A stretch of DNA of 16,683 nucleotides from CASQEL01 sp036655975 (lineage in GTDB: Bacteria > Desulfobacterota > Desulfovibrionia > Desulfovibrionales > Desulfovibrionaceae): the NCBI GenBank assembly GCA_036655975.1, contig JAVVPD010000045.1:1-16683 (forward strand), in the 5' to 3' direction. Below the pieces are notes generated by a model. The model was not told the origin of the DNA. It worked only from the letters and a program-made list of their open reading frames with translations, and searched no databases. The position numbers and the translations under genes were made by a program. This document shows, piece by piece, positions 1-6,647 of the stretch. Each line of letters opens with the position of its first letter. The stretch's first letter is position 1.

Positions 1-246
1 GCGCTTTGTGTTCAGCACGGACAAATCATCCAAGGGCTTTACAGGTTTTGGCAAGTTATTAACAGTGTTACAGCCCATTTCACAACGGCGGCAACCAATG
101 CAGCGGGTGGTATCATGCAGGACACCAAAGCTGTTATCATAGTAGGGGTATGTTGCTGTGCCCCCAGCTTTGGCAACTGTTGCTGTGCCAAGGGCTGTGG
201 CCATACCCGCACTTCCCAGAATGGTAAGGAATTTTCTGCGGTTCAT
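1..246 (-). CDS. nhcB: NhcB/HmcB-type Tat-exported [4Fe-4S] ferredoxin-like subunit (3' end outside window)
   Basis: Only the first 82 codons lie in the window. The gene reads leftward from an ATG at 246-244, preceded by a strong GGTGAGGAG ribosome binding site just after the nhcA stop. The N-terminus has a twin-arginine motif (RRKFL, residues 3-7), a hydrophobic stretch and an AKA cleavage site near residue 27. A CIGCRRCEMGC motif follows (C49, C52, C55, C59), a classic CxxCxxCxxxC binding pattern for one [4Fe-4S] cluster. Tat export of an iron-sulfur subunit directly after a multiheme cytochrome matches the known nhcAB and hmcAB gene order of Desulfovibrio. There this subunit is thought to connect the periplasmic cytochrome with the membrane subunits. 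I infer that the remaining membrane subunits lie to the left. Assignment to Nhc rather than Hmc rests on the nine-heme neighbour. Confidence 0.88.
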   Translation of the reverse strand, partial: MNRRKFLTILGSAGMATALGTATVAKAGGTATYPYYDNSFGVLHDTTRCIGCRRCEMGCNTVNNLPKPVKPLDDLSVLNTKR

Positions 247-260
247 TCGGTACTCCTCAC

Positions 261-276
261 CGCGCTAGTTAGCGCG
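261..276. repeat. Short inverted repeat at the nhcA-nhcB junction
   Basis: The arms CGCGCTA (261-267) and TAGCGCG (270-276) are perfectly complementary over 7 bp around a 2-nt centre. The sequence contains the nhcA stop codon (267-265, minus strand) and lies just before the nhcB ribosome binding site. In RNA a hairpin of about 6 bp with a 4-nt loop is possible. Such intercistronic hairpins can tune relative expression or stability of adjacent genes, but this role is only inferred. There is no T-run after it, so it does not look like a terminator. Confidence 0.4.
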
Positions 277-1251
277 TTCCTTATGACAAGTGGTGCAAGA
301 TGTATTCTGAGGCCTCGTTACCTTCATGCCATTATGACAATTCATACACTGCAAATGGTACGCAGCCTTCAAAGCAGGACGTTGCGGCGTAGCAGGGTCA
401 ATGGTGGCTGTATGACAACTGCTACACTTGGGCGGCGTGGCCGACAAGGGGCTATTGTGGTGACAAGCAGCACACAATGTTGCAGGATCATTATGGAAAG
501 CACCTGCAAGTTTATCGCCTGCCATACGCTTCATCAACGAATCCATGTGCCGACCATGGGTGAACACCACAGGCTGATATTCGTCAGCAATGGCGTCAAT
601 GGTCACCCGGGCGGGAATGTTTTTAGCGGAAATGTGCACCGCAGGCTTTTGGGCGAGCACAGTTTTTGTGGCAAGAGCTTCGTTTTCTTCGGCAGGGAGC
701 TGGCCTGCGCTGCCCAAAACCATCTGCTGGGGCGTCATGGCTGTGGTCACATTATGACAAGTGGCACAATAGGCGTCATTTTTGGGAGGAGTCACAATAC
801 TGTGGCAGCCCGCACATTCACGGCGCTTTAAATTGTCGTTGTGACAGCTGACACAGCTGGCAGGAGTTTTTCCTGAGCTGCGTTTAGCCACTGTTGGAGC
901 ATGCATGGCTCGATCAAGGGTGACAAAATTGCCTTCTTTTTTACCTTCCACAGTGTGGCACGACGTACAGGAAACAGTGTCTCCCGTATGGTGACAGGTT
1001 TCGCATTCGGTGATTTTTTTCTCATGGTTCAAGTGATTGAAGACCACGGGACGCATTCCTACCCCTTTAGGGTTAGGATTGTCAGACACCGGAAAAATGA
1101 CCATGGCCGATGGTGCACCACTTTCTGTGGCTTCCAGCGCAGGCGCTGCTTCAGCGGGAGTTCCCGATAGCAGTAGTGCGCTTCCCATGCTGACCACAGT
1201 AAGCACTACCATCGCACTCATCCATCGCAGCAGTGTTTTACCGTTCCTCAT
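265..1251 (-). CDS. nhcA: Nine-heme periplasmic cytochrome c (NhcA)
   Basis: The 328-residue protein has a Sec signal peptide: basic MRNGK, then a hydrophobic core at about residues 10-29, and cleavage after AEA near residue 35. It contains exactly nine CxxCH heme-binding motifs, at residues 83, 95, 133, 146, 162, 260, 276, 302 and 319. They fall into an N-terminal group of five and a C-terminal group of four, separated by a heme-free linker of about 90 residues. Two similar segments, VVFNHLNH (69-76) and VVFTHGRH (228-235), start the groups and supply likely distal histidines. This fits two cytochrome c3-like domains plus one extra heme, as in the nine-heme cytochrome of Desulfovibrio desulfuricans, whose mature sequence it closely resembles from memory. 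Known role: accepting electrons from periplasmic c3/hydrogenase and passing them to a membrane redox complex. The ATG at 1251 has an AAAAAGGA ribosome binding site upstream. It is the first gene of the operon; nhcB starts 18 nt after its stop. Confidence 0.95.
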   Translation of the reverse strand: MRNGKTLLRWMSAMVVLTVVSMGSALLLSGTPAEAAPALEATESGAPSAMVIFPVSDNPNPKGVGMRPVVFNHLNHEKKITECETCHHTGDTVSCTSCHTVEGKKEGNFVTLDRAMHAPTVAKRSSGKTPASCVSCHNDNLKRRECAGCHSIVTPPKNDAYCATCHNVTTAMTPQQMVLGSAGQLPAEENEALATKTVLAQKPAVHISAKNIPARVTIDAIADEYQPVVFTHGRHMDSLMKRMAGDKLAGAFHNDPATLCAACHHNSPLSATPPKCSSCHTATIDPATPQRPALKAAYHLQCMNCHNGMKVTRPQNTSCTTCHKERAN

Positions 1252-1537
1252 GTGATTGTCCTTTTTGAATACAGAACATTATTACCCCTCTAACACCACA
1301 GATTGTGGTGCGTTCACAACCACAATCCTCAAAACTGAGCCACAGGCCCAGAGCTGCGTCTGCCGTATCAAAGGAGAAACCCCCACACATCGGAGATTAT
1401 ACGCCCAAAACCGTATGACAGAACTGCCGGAAATGTTATACGAGCAACACTATCTCGTCAAGGGGCATTTGGCTCTAAGGGCGGAGGCTTGACCCCGTAG
1501 ATACCGCGCGTCTGTCAGGTATAACAGGATTTTCTAC
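1252..1537 (-). promoter_or_regulatory. Leader and probable promoter region of the nhc operon
   Basis: No convincing gene lies in this 286-bp stretch between miaA and nhcA, both on the minus strand. Two weak promoter candidates read toward nhcA. One has TTGACG (1461-1456) and TATAAC (1440-1435) with a short 15-nt spacer. The other is a perfect TATAAT (1401-1396) without a good -35 box. The nhcA ribosome binding site lies close to the right of 1252. Inverted repeats at 1294-1327 (listed separately) lie between these promoters and the start codon. No clear rho-independent terminator for the miaA operon is visible at 1480-1537, so read-through into nhcA cannot be excluded. Confidence 0.45.
1294..1327. 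repeat. Two overlapping inverted repeats upstream of nhcA
   Basis: CACCACA (1294-1300) pairs perfectly with TGTGGTG (1304-1310). The overlapping GATTGTGGT (1301-1309) pairs perfectly over 9 bp with ACCACAATC (1319-1327). The central arm is shared, so the two hairpins would be mutually exclusive in RNA. As DNA, 1303-1319 reads TTGTG-N7-CACAA, which on the minus strand begins TTGTGAA. This recalls Rex or CRP/HcpR-type operators, but the spacing is one base shorter than their usual 18-bp symmetry. The location 43-76 bp before the nhcA start suggests a regulatory role, which is inference. Confidence 0.5.
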
Positions 1538-2458
1538 CTAGGAAGAGAAAATAAAATTTTGTGCCATTCCGCACAAGGACGAAATATTTCCCGGTGCAAA
1601 CCAGTGTAATTGCGTATCGGCCCGAAACCACGTCAATTGCCTTTTAGCATAGGCGCGCGTATGGGTAGCCCATAGGGCGCGCGTGGCCTCCAGTGAACGG
1701 CGCTCACAAATAAAATCTAATAATTCCGCGCAGCCAATGCCCGACCAGCCTGCGGCTCCAGCGTCCGCACAGTGCGTCCACGCCGCACGGGCTTCGTCCA
1801 CCGCCCCTGCGGCGAGCATATGATCAATACGCTGGTACAAACGTGGTGTGAGCGTTGCTAAATCCCAGTCCAAACCCACCCGCAGCCCCACACACGCAGG
1901 TTCCGGCATGGCGTGGCTGTGCCACCAGCTAAAGGTTTTGCCCGTGCCCTCCCACACCTCTAAAGCCCGCATAATGCGCTGCGTATCGTGGGGATGGATT
2001 CGCCCCGCATACACAGCGTCCACCTGCATGAGCCTTTTGTGTAAAGTCTGCGGGCCGCATTCCCGGCATTCCTGCAGCAGCCTTGTGCCGATTTCCGCAT
2101 CCACCGCCGGAATTTCAGCAATACCCTCGAGCAAAGCCTTAAAATACAGCCCTGTCCCCCCCACCAAAATAGGGACAAGCCCCTGCGCGCATAGTTCATG
2201 AATTTTTTCCACCGCGCGGCCTACCCATTGCCCCGCCGACATTTTCTCTACTGTGGGCAAAAAACCGTACAGATAATGCGGGCAGGCCCCTTGCTCCGCC
2301 GCACTGGGTTGGGCCGTAATGAGCGGAAAATCCGCGTAGACCTGCCGCGAATCCGCATTGATCACCGCACCGTGCAGCTTGTCCGCCAACAGCAGCGCCG
2401 CCGCTGTTTTGCCCGACCCTGTGGGGCCTACTAAACAGATCACCCTAGGCTTATTCAC
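1538..2458 (-). CDS. miaA: tRNA dimethylallyltransferase (MiaA)
   Basis: MiaA transfers a dimethylallyl group from DMAPP to N6 of A37 in tRNAs reading UNN codons. The sequence shows the P-loop GPTGSGKT (residues 11-18 from the chosen start), the substrate-binding DSRQVY (36-41), GGTGLY, and the C-terminal RAYAKRQLTWFR signature. Length is about 306 residues, normal for the family. I prefer the GTG at 2458 because it forms a 4-nt GTGA overlap with the coaD stop, implying translational coupling, and gives the usual short lead before the P-loop. A longer reading from a GTG at 2494 would add 12 residues and overlap coaD by 40 nt. It is the last gene of the minus-strand operon starting at 5192. 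Confidence 0.95.
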   Translation of the reverse strand: MNKPRVICLVGPTGSGKTAAALLLADKLHGAVINADSRQVYADFPLITAQPSAAEQGACPHYLYGFLPTVEKMSAGQWVGRAVEKIHELCAQGLVPILVGGTGLYFKALLEGIAEIPAVDAEIGTRLLQECRECGPQTLHKRLMQVDAVYAGRIHPHDTQRIMRALEVWEGTGKTFSWWHSHAMPEPACVGLRVGLDWDLATLTPRLYQRIDHMLAAGAVDEARAAWTHCADAGAAGWSGIGCAELLDFICERRSLEATRALWATHTRAYAKRQLTWFRADTQLHWFAPGNISSLCGMAQNFIFSS

Positions 2459-3009
2459 GAAATCCTGAAACCTCCCACCGAAGGTGCCAAACACGGCGTG
2501 GCCTGCCGCACTTCCCCATGCTCATATTTACTCCGCAAAGCCCGCAGCACATTGTCGGGTACCAAGCCTTCCACATCGCCACCATGGCTCGCCGCCGCCT
2601 TCACAATGGTGGAACTGATGTACAGCCACTGGTAATCTGTCATCAAAAACACCGTCTGAATCTCACGCCGTAAACGCCGATTCATCAATGCCAACTGAAA
2701 TTCATACTCAAAATCAGACACCGCGCGTAAACCACGCAAAATAATATTGGCCCCGCGTTCAGCCACATAGTCCACCAACAAGCCAGAAAAAGGTTCCACC
2801 ACAATACCGGGGCTGTCCCCCACAGCCTCGCGGGAAAGTGCCACACGCTCCTCAAGCGAAAAGAGCGGTGCTTTCGGCGTGTTATCTGCAATAGCCACAA
2901 TCACCGTGTCAAAGAGTTCCCGCCCACGGCGGATCAGACTCAAGTGTCCATTGGTCAAAGGATCAAAGGTCCCCGGATAAATGGCTACTCTATGGGGAGT
3001 TTCTTCCAT
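2455..3009 (-). CDS. coaD: Phosphopantetheine adenylyltransferase (CoaD)
   Basis: CoaD catalyses the penultimate step of coenzyme A synthesis: 4'-phosphopantetheine + ATP to dephospho-CoA + PPi. The 184-residue protein has the nucleotidyltransferase motif TFDPLTNGH (14-22, with the T/HxGH pattern), RGLRAVSDFEYE (92-103) and ISSTIVK (131-137). The last is the usual ISSTxxR site with Lys in place of Arg. The last 20 or so residues extend slightly beyond the ~160-residue norm and look low in conservation. The ATG at 3009 has a GAGGA site upstream. The gene start overlaps the rsmD end by 25 nt and its stop overlaps miaA by 4 nt. The rsmD-coaD pairing is widespread in bacteria. Confidence 0.96.
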   Translation of the reverse strand: MEETPHRVAIYPGTFDPLTNGHLSLIRRGRELFDTVIVAIADNTPKAPLFSLEERVALSREAVGDSPGIVVEPFSGLLVDYVAERGANIILRGLRAVSDFEYEFQLALMNRRLRREIQTVFLMTDYQWLYISSTIVKAAASHGGDVEGLVPDNVLRALRSKYEHGEVRQATPCLAPSVGGFRIS

Positions 3010-3557
3010 ACTACTATCCTCGTCTGACCGAAAACTCGGTCAGCCAACAATTCCAGTTCCGCATGTATGTGTTCTGCGTCAAACACGGCCCTTGCCTCTA
3101 CCTCGGCGCTCACAATGCCGTCTACCTTTACCCACGCCTTGCGTAATAGCTGGCGCAAGGTGGGTTCCAATAACTTTTTCCCGTAGGGGGGGTCAATAAA
3201 AACCACGTCAAAAGGATGGTGCGGGCCCTTGCTCAACACCTTTGCCACTTCCTCCGCCACTATCCGGCAACGTCCTTCATCCAAGCCCAGCATGGTCGCA
3301 CTCTCACGCAGACAGGCCGCCGCCTTGGGCGCACTTTCCACATGCGTAATAGCTATGGCTCCGCGGCTCACCGCCTCAAAGGCCAAACTGCCCGTGCCCG
3401 CAAATAAATCCAGTACCGTGCACTGGTTCCAGATGACTCCCCGTGATTCCAACATGGAAAACAAGGACTCGCGCACCCGCGACATGGCCGGCCGGTAGCC
3501 CGGGCCTTCCGCTGTTTTTAACACCCTGCCCCTAAATATTCCTGAAATAATTCGCAC
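2985..3557 (-). CDS. rsmD: 16S rRNA (guanine-966 N2)-methyltransferase (RsmD)
   Basis: RsmD methylates G966 of 16S rRNA during small-subunit assembly, using SAM. The 190-residue protein begins with the family-typical MRIISGIFRGR and has the SAM-binding motif DLFAGTGS (50-57) in a Rossmann fold. It also has the N2-methyltransferase catalytic motif DPPY (122-125). The start codon is GTG with a GAGGG ribosome binding site 5 nt upstream. It lies 24 nt after the metallo-beta-lactamase gene and overlaps coaD by 25 nt, so it is certainly co-transcribed with both. Confidence 0.95.
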   Translation of the reverse strand: MRIISGIFRGRVLKTAEGPGYRPAMSRVRESLFSMLESRGVIWNQCTVLDLFAGTGSLAFEAVSRGAIAITHVESAPKAAACLRESATMLGLDEGRCRIVAEEVAKVLSKGPHHPFDVVFIDPPYGKKLLEPTLRQLLRKAWVKVDGIVSAEVEARAVFDAEHIHAELELLADRVFGQTRIVVWKKLPIE

Positions 3558-3581
3558 AATTCCCTCTTTTATCCGCGTATA

Positions 3582-5192
3582 CTACATGCCTGAAATAAGA
3601 CGAGTAAGTTCGTAATTCATGCGCTCCATACGGTCGCGCAATTCGGTTTGTTCAACCCATGGCCTGTGTTCAAGCGTAGCCAACTTTTGCCGAAATACCC
3701 CCCACTTATGCTCAATATCACCTGAAAGGAAATCCCAATCCACGGGAGGACGGCTCGCCGCTTCAGGGGCATGAAACACGGGAAGCGCTCCAGCCGTGAT
3801 GTCCAGTTTTTCCATAAAGTCGGGCACAAGACAGGTCAGACCGAAACGCTCTTGAATAAGACCGGACAGCGTGGTCTGCGCTTTTTCTTCCCCGTGGACA
3901 AGAACAATTTGGGTGCCGGGTGTGGCGACATGGCTCACCCAATCCATAAGTTGGCTCTGGCCCGCATGGGCGGAAAAACCACCAATGGTGAATATGCGGG
4001 CAGCAATGGTGACGTCTTCGCCGAAAAGAGCAATACTTTTGGCGTGTTCGACAATTTTACGCCCGGGGGTACCGATGCCTTGGTAACCAACAAAGACAAT
4101 ACTGGCACCGGGCCGCCATAGGTTGTGGCGCAAATGATGCTTGATGCGCCCCGCATTGCACATACCGCTGGCAGACAAAATGATGGCTGGGCCTTCCAAA
4201 TCATTAAGACCACGGGATTCATCGGCGCTAAGGGTATATGTCAGATTGGGCAATTCAAAGGGATCATCGCCTTTCGCCAGTAATTTTTGGGCATCGTCAT
4301 CAAAAAGTTCACGGTGTTTGCGGAAAACTTCAGTGGCGCGAATAGCAAGGGGACTGTCCACAAAAACGGGCATATCCGCCGGCAATTTCCCCTGACTGTG
4401 GAGGGAATGCAGGCAATACAAAATTTCTTGCGTCCTCTCCACGGCAAAGGCGGGGATAATCACTTTTTCACGGTTTTTATAGCTATAGGCAATGGCTTCA
4501 GCCAATTCGGCATCACTTTGATTTTCATTTTGGTGGTCACGGTCGCCGTAGGTGGATTCCATAAACACATAATCAGCGTCCGTGGGAAATTCCGCATCGC
4601 GCACGATAAGGGCATGGGGTCGCCCAAGGTCGCCCGAAAAAATTAAACGGGTGGTTTTACCATTTTCCGTGGCTTCAATACGGATAAAGGCAGAGCCCAA
4701 AATATGGCCTGCGTCAAAATAGGTGACCTTGATGCCGGGATGCGGCTCAAAGGTTTGGTGATAGCTGACTGTCGAAAAAAATTGCGCTGTTTTCAGGGCA
4801 TCATCCTGAGTATACAGGGCCGGGACGGGATTTTTGAGACCCCGACGCTTATATTTGTCAGCACGCCATTGGGCTTCCATTTCTTGAATATGGGCACTGT
4901 CGAGCAGCATAAGTTCCAACAATTCACGGGTGGCCGCCGTACAATACACAGGATTGGCAAAACCGTCCGCCACCATACGCGGCAAGAGGCCAGAATGGTC
5001 GATGTGCGCGTGGGTCATAAGAATAAAATCTATATGCTTCGGGTCGTAATGATCCGTAGAAAAATTTCGTTCTTCAATGGCTTTGTTGCCCTGATGCATG
5101 CCACAATCTACGGTAAAACGGGCACCACAGGCCTGAATCACGTAACACGATCCTGTTACCGTGCGCCCAGCACCGAGAAGTTGAACATCCAT
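3582..5192 (-). CDS. Beta-CASP metallo-beta-lactamase-fold RNase-like protein (CPSF/YSH1 type)
   Basis: The 536-residue protein matches the family of MBL-fold hydrolases with an RNA-specificity (beta-CASP) domain. Zinc ligands are visible in HAHIDH (61-66), AGH (H163) and SGD (D188). The beta-CASP insert begins around 245, and C-terminal motif histidines appear in FSAHA (H409) and VHGE (H433). Known relatives cleave RNA endonucleolytically or trim it exonucleolytically. There is no KH domain, so it is nearer the archaeal/eukaryotic CPSF-like branch than RNase J. The start is ATG 5192, because a perfect TGGAGGT site sits 7 nt upstream. The possible GTG at 5207 lies inside that site. It heads an operon with rsmD, coaD and miaA, two of which also act on RNA. 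Substrate unknown. Confidence 0.9.
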   Translation of the reverse strand: MDVQLLGAGRTVTGSCYVIQACGARFTVDCGMHQGNKAIEERNFSTDHYDPKHIDFILMTHAHIDHSGLLPRMVADGFANPVYCTAATRELLELMLLDSAHIQEMEAQWRADKYKRRGLKNPVPALYTQDDALKTAQFFSTVSYHQTFEPHPGIKVTYFDAGHILGSAFIRIEATENGKTTRLIFSGDLGRPHALIVRDAEFPTDADYVFMESTYGDRDHQNENQSDAELAEAIAYSYKNREKVIIPAFAVERTQEILYCLHSLHSQGKLPADMPVFVDSPLAIRATEVFRKHRELFDDDAQKLLAKGDDPFELPNLTYTLSADESRGLNDLEGPAIILSASGMCNAGRIKHHLRHNLWRPGASIVFVGYQGIGTPGRKIVEHAKSIALFGEDVTIAARIFTIGGFSAHAGQSQLMDWVSHVATPGTQIVLVHGEEKAQTTLSGLIQERFGLTCLVPDFMEKLDITAGALPVFHAPEAASRPPVDWDFLSGDIEHKWGVFRQKLATLEHRPWVEQTELRDRMERMNYELTRLISGM

Positions 5193-5199
5193 ATACCAA

Positions 5200-5206
5200 A
5201 CCTCCA
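5200..5206 (-). promoter_or_regulatory. Ribosome binding site deciding the start of the beta-CASP gene
   Basis: TGGAGGT on the minus strand lies 7 nt before ATG 5192. It overlaps the alternative GTG codon at 5207-5205, which makes that longer start implausible. Confidence 0.75.
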
Positions 5207-5264
5207 CGCGATAAAGTCAGCTATTACAGGTAGTAAAAAAATAAGCAGCCTCTATATACGCGTG

Positions 5265-5293
5265 AGTATGCCTGTACCCGTGCGGAAGCGCAA
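5265..5293 (-). promoter_or_regulatory. Candidate sigma70 promoter for the beta-CASP-rsmD-coaD-miaA operon
   Basis: On the minus strand TTGCGC (5293-5288) and CATACT (5270-5265) are 17 nt apart and about 75 nt before the start codon at 5192. The match to TTGACA/TATAAT is 4/6 in each box. It is a plausible but unproven promoter in the 228-bp divergent intergenic region 5193-5420. Confidence 0.35.
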
Positions 5294-5329
5294 GAGGGCG
5301 ACAAGGGCTGCCTTGCACATTTTTTCCTA

Positions 5330-5358
5330 TTGCGTCAGACACTTCTCAAGGATAGTAT
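5330..5358 (+). promoter_or_regulatory. Candidate sigma70 promoter for the LOG-tadA genes
   Basis: TTGCGT (5330-5335) and TAGTAT (5353-5358) are separated by exactly 17 nt and lie about 60 nt before the ATG at 5421. It reads divergently from the candidate minus-strand promoter at 5265-5293. The rest of 5193-5420 contains no convincing gene. Confidence 0.45.
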
Positions 5359-5420
5359 CGTACAAACTTCCCTTGTCTACACAAATCAGCCAGTAGCGAA
5401 AATTTTCAAACGGAGCGCGT

Positions 5421-6089
5421 ATGTCAATATCCCAGCAGAACATCATTGATGATCTCACCTCAACCTCCACGGAATCGTGGCGGGTATTCCGCATTATGGG
5501 TGAAATGGTCGAAGCCTTCGACACCTTGAACGCCCTGCCCACCAATTGCATTTCCATTTTCGGTTCTGCACGGGTGAGCCCCGATTCCCCCCATTACCAA
5601 GCTGCAGAACAGATTGCCTCCCTACTGGTACAGCAAGGGTACGGTGTTATTTCTGGCGGCGGCCCCGGCACCATGGAAGCCGCCAACAAGGGCGCCACAG
5701 AGGCTAACGGCACCTCCGTAGGGCTGCACATTCAATTGCCCCACGAGCAAGGCTGCAATGCCTATGTAAAAACCCGCTGTAATTTCCGCTATTTCTTTGT
5801 GCGTAAGCTCATGTTTGTCAAATACGCCATGGCCTATGTGGTTATGCCCGGCGGCATGGGCACTATCGACGAATTGTCTGAAGCCTTTGTGTTGGCACAG
5901 ACCAAAAGAATCAAGCCTTTCCCGATTATTCTGTATGATTCTCGCTTTTGGAGCGGTTTTCTGGAGTGGCTCCGCAACACCATGGTTGCCAATGGCTATA
6001 TCGGTGAGGGTGAAGTGGAAAAACTCATTACCGTATGCGATTCCCCCGAAGAAGTGGTGAACCATATCCAAAAAATTGTTATTCTATAA
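5421..6089 (+). CDS. LOG-family nucleoside 5'-monophosphate phosphoribohydrolase (TIGR00730 type)
   Basis: The 222-residue protein has the LOG (lysine decarboxylase-like) Rossmann fold. It shows SIFGSAR (45-51), SGGGPGTMEAANKGA and PGGMGTIDEL. The last is the PGGxGTxxE signature that distinguishes these phosphoribohydrolases from true decarboxylases. Characterised relatives release a free base and ribose 5-phosphate from cytokinin ribotides or from other nucleoside monophosphates such as AMP. In bacteria the physiological substrate is often unclear. The N-terminal ~40 residues form a helical lead that is common in the larger subtype. It starts at ATG 5421 with a modest CGGAGCG site upstream. 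tadA begins 3 nt after its stop, so the two are probably co-transcribed. Confidence 0.88.
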   Translation: MSISQQNIIDDLTSTSTESWRVFRIMGEMVEAFDTLNALPTNCISIFGSARVSPDSPHYQAAEQIASLLVQQGYGVISGGGPGTMEAANKGATEANGTSVGLHIQLPHEQGCNAYVKTRCNFRYFFVRKLMFVKYAMAYVVMPGGMGTIDELSEAFVLAQTKRIKPFPIILYDSRFWSGFLEWLRNTMVANGYIGEGEVEKLITVCDSPEEVVNHIQKIVIL

Positions 6090-6092
6090 TAG

Positions 6093-6623
6093 ATGACGAC
6101 TAAAAGCCTGAAGCAAAACCTCGCCCCGTACTCCATACCCTGTTGCGGGCCTGTGCCTACGCCGCCACGCGGACAGAGCTGGGAAGCGCTTATGGACAGG
6201 GCTATTGAACACGCCCGCCACGGTGCTGCCGCAGGCGAAGTGCCCGTGGGAGCACTGCTGGTACATCCTGACGGGCGTATTTTGGCAGAAACGCATAACC
6301 AGCCTGTGGGCAGCCACGATCCCACGGCCCATGCAGAAATTTTGGCTTTGCGCCAAGCCGGGGCTCGGCTTGGCAATTACCGACTGGAAGAGTGTGTGCT
6401 TGTGGTGACACTGGAACCGTGCCTTATGTGCACCGGCGCGTTGGTGCATGCCCGCTTGGGCGGGCTTGTGTTTGGCGCAGCCGATGCTAAAGCTGGAGCA
6501 ATCATTTCCTGTCTTGACGGTTTAGCCCAAAGCTTTCATAATCATCAGCTTTGGTACATGGGAGGAATACGTTCCCGTCAATGCACGGAACTTTTACAAA
6601 GGTTCTTTGCACACCACCGTTAA
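6093..6623 (+). CDS. tadA: tRNA-specific adenosine deaminase (TadA)
   Basis: TadA converts A34 to inosine in the tRNA-Arg(ACG) anticodon. The 176-residue reading contains the zinc and catalytic motif HAE (80-82) and PCLMC (109-113), with the family-typical GEVPVGALLV, HNQPVGSHDPTAHAE and MGGIRS. The first 33 residues are poorly conserved, and the start at 6093 has no good ribosome binding site, lying only 3 nt after the upstream stop. An internal ATG at 6192 (residue 34, after GGGAAG) would give a 143-residue protein, shorter than the ~150-residue family norm. I keep the longer form because the WEAL residues just before that ATG look like the family's first helix. Translation may be coupled to the upstream gene. 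Confidence 0.92.
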   Translation: MTTKSLKQNLAPYSIPCCGPVPTPPRGQSWEALMDRAIEHARHGAAAGEVPVGALLVHPDGRILAETHNQPVGSHDPTAHAEILALRQAGARLGNYRLEECVLVVTLEPCLMCTGALVHARLGGLVFGAADAKAGAIISCLDGLAQSFHNHQLWYMGGIRSRQCTELLQRFFAHHR

Positions 6624-6647
6624 GCCCATGGATTACAAGGAGCTCAT

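Noticed and set aside
115..831. A 238-codon plus-strand open frame opposite nhcA
   Set aside because: It is the antisense shadow of the nine-heme cytochrome, rich in Cys and His from the heme codons read backwards, with no family features.
1303..1319. A canonical Rex or CRP operator
   Set aside because: The half-sites TTGTG and CACAA are separated by 7 nt instead of 8, so it does not match the usual consensus; kept only as a possible variant.
1256..1492. A 78-codon plus-strand open frame in the nhcA leader
   Set aside because: No ribosome binding site, unremarkable composition, and it covers the inverted repeats. It is more likely regulatory DNA.
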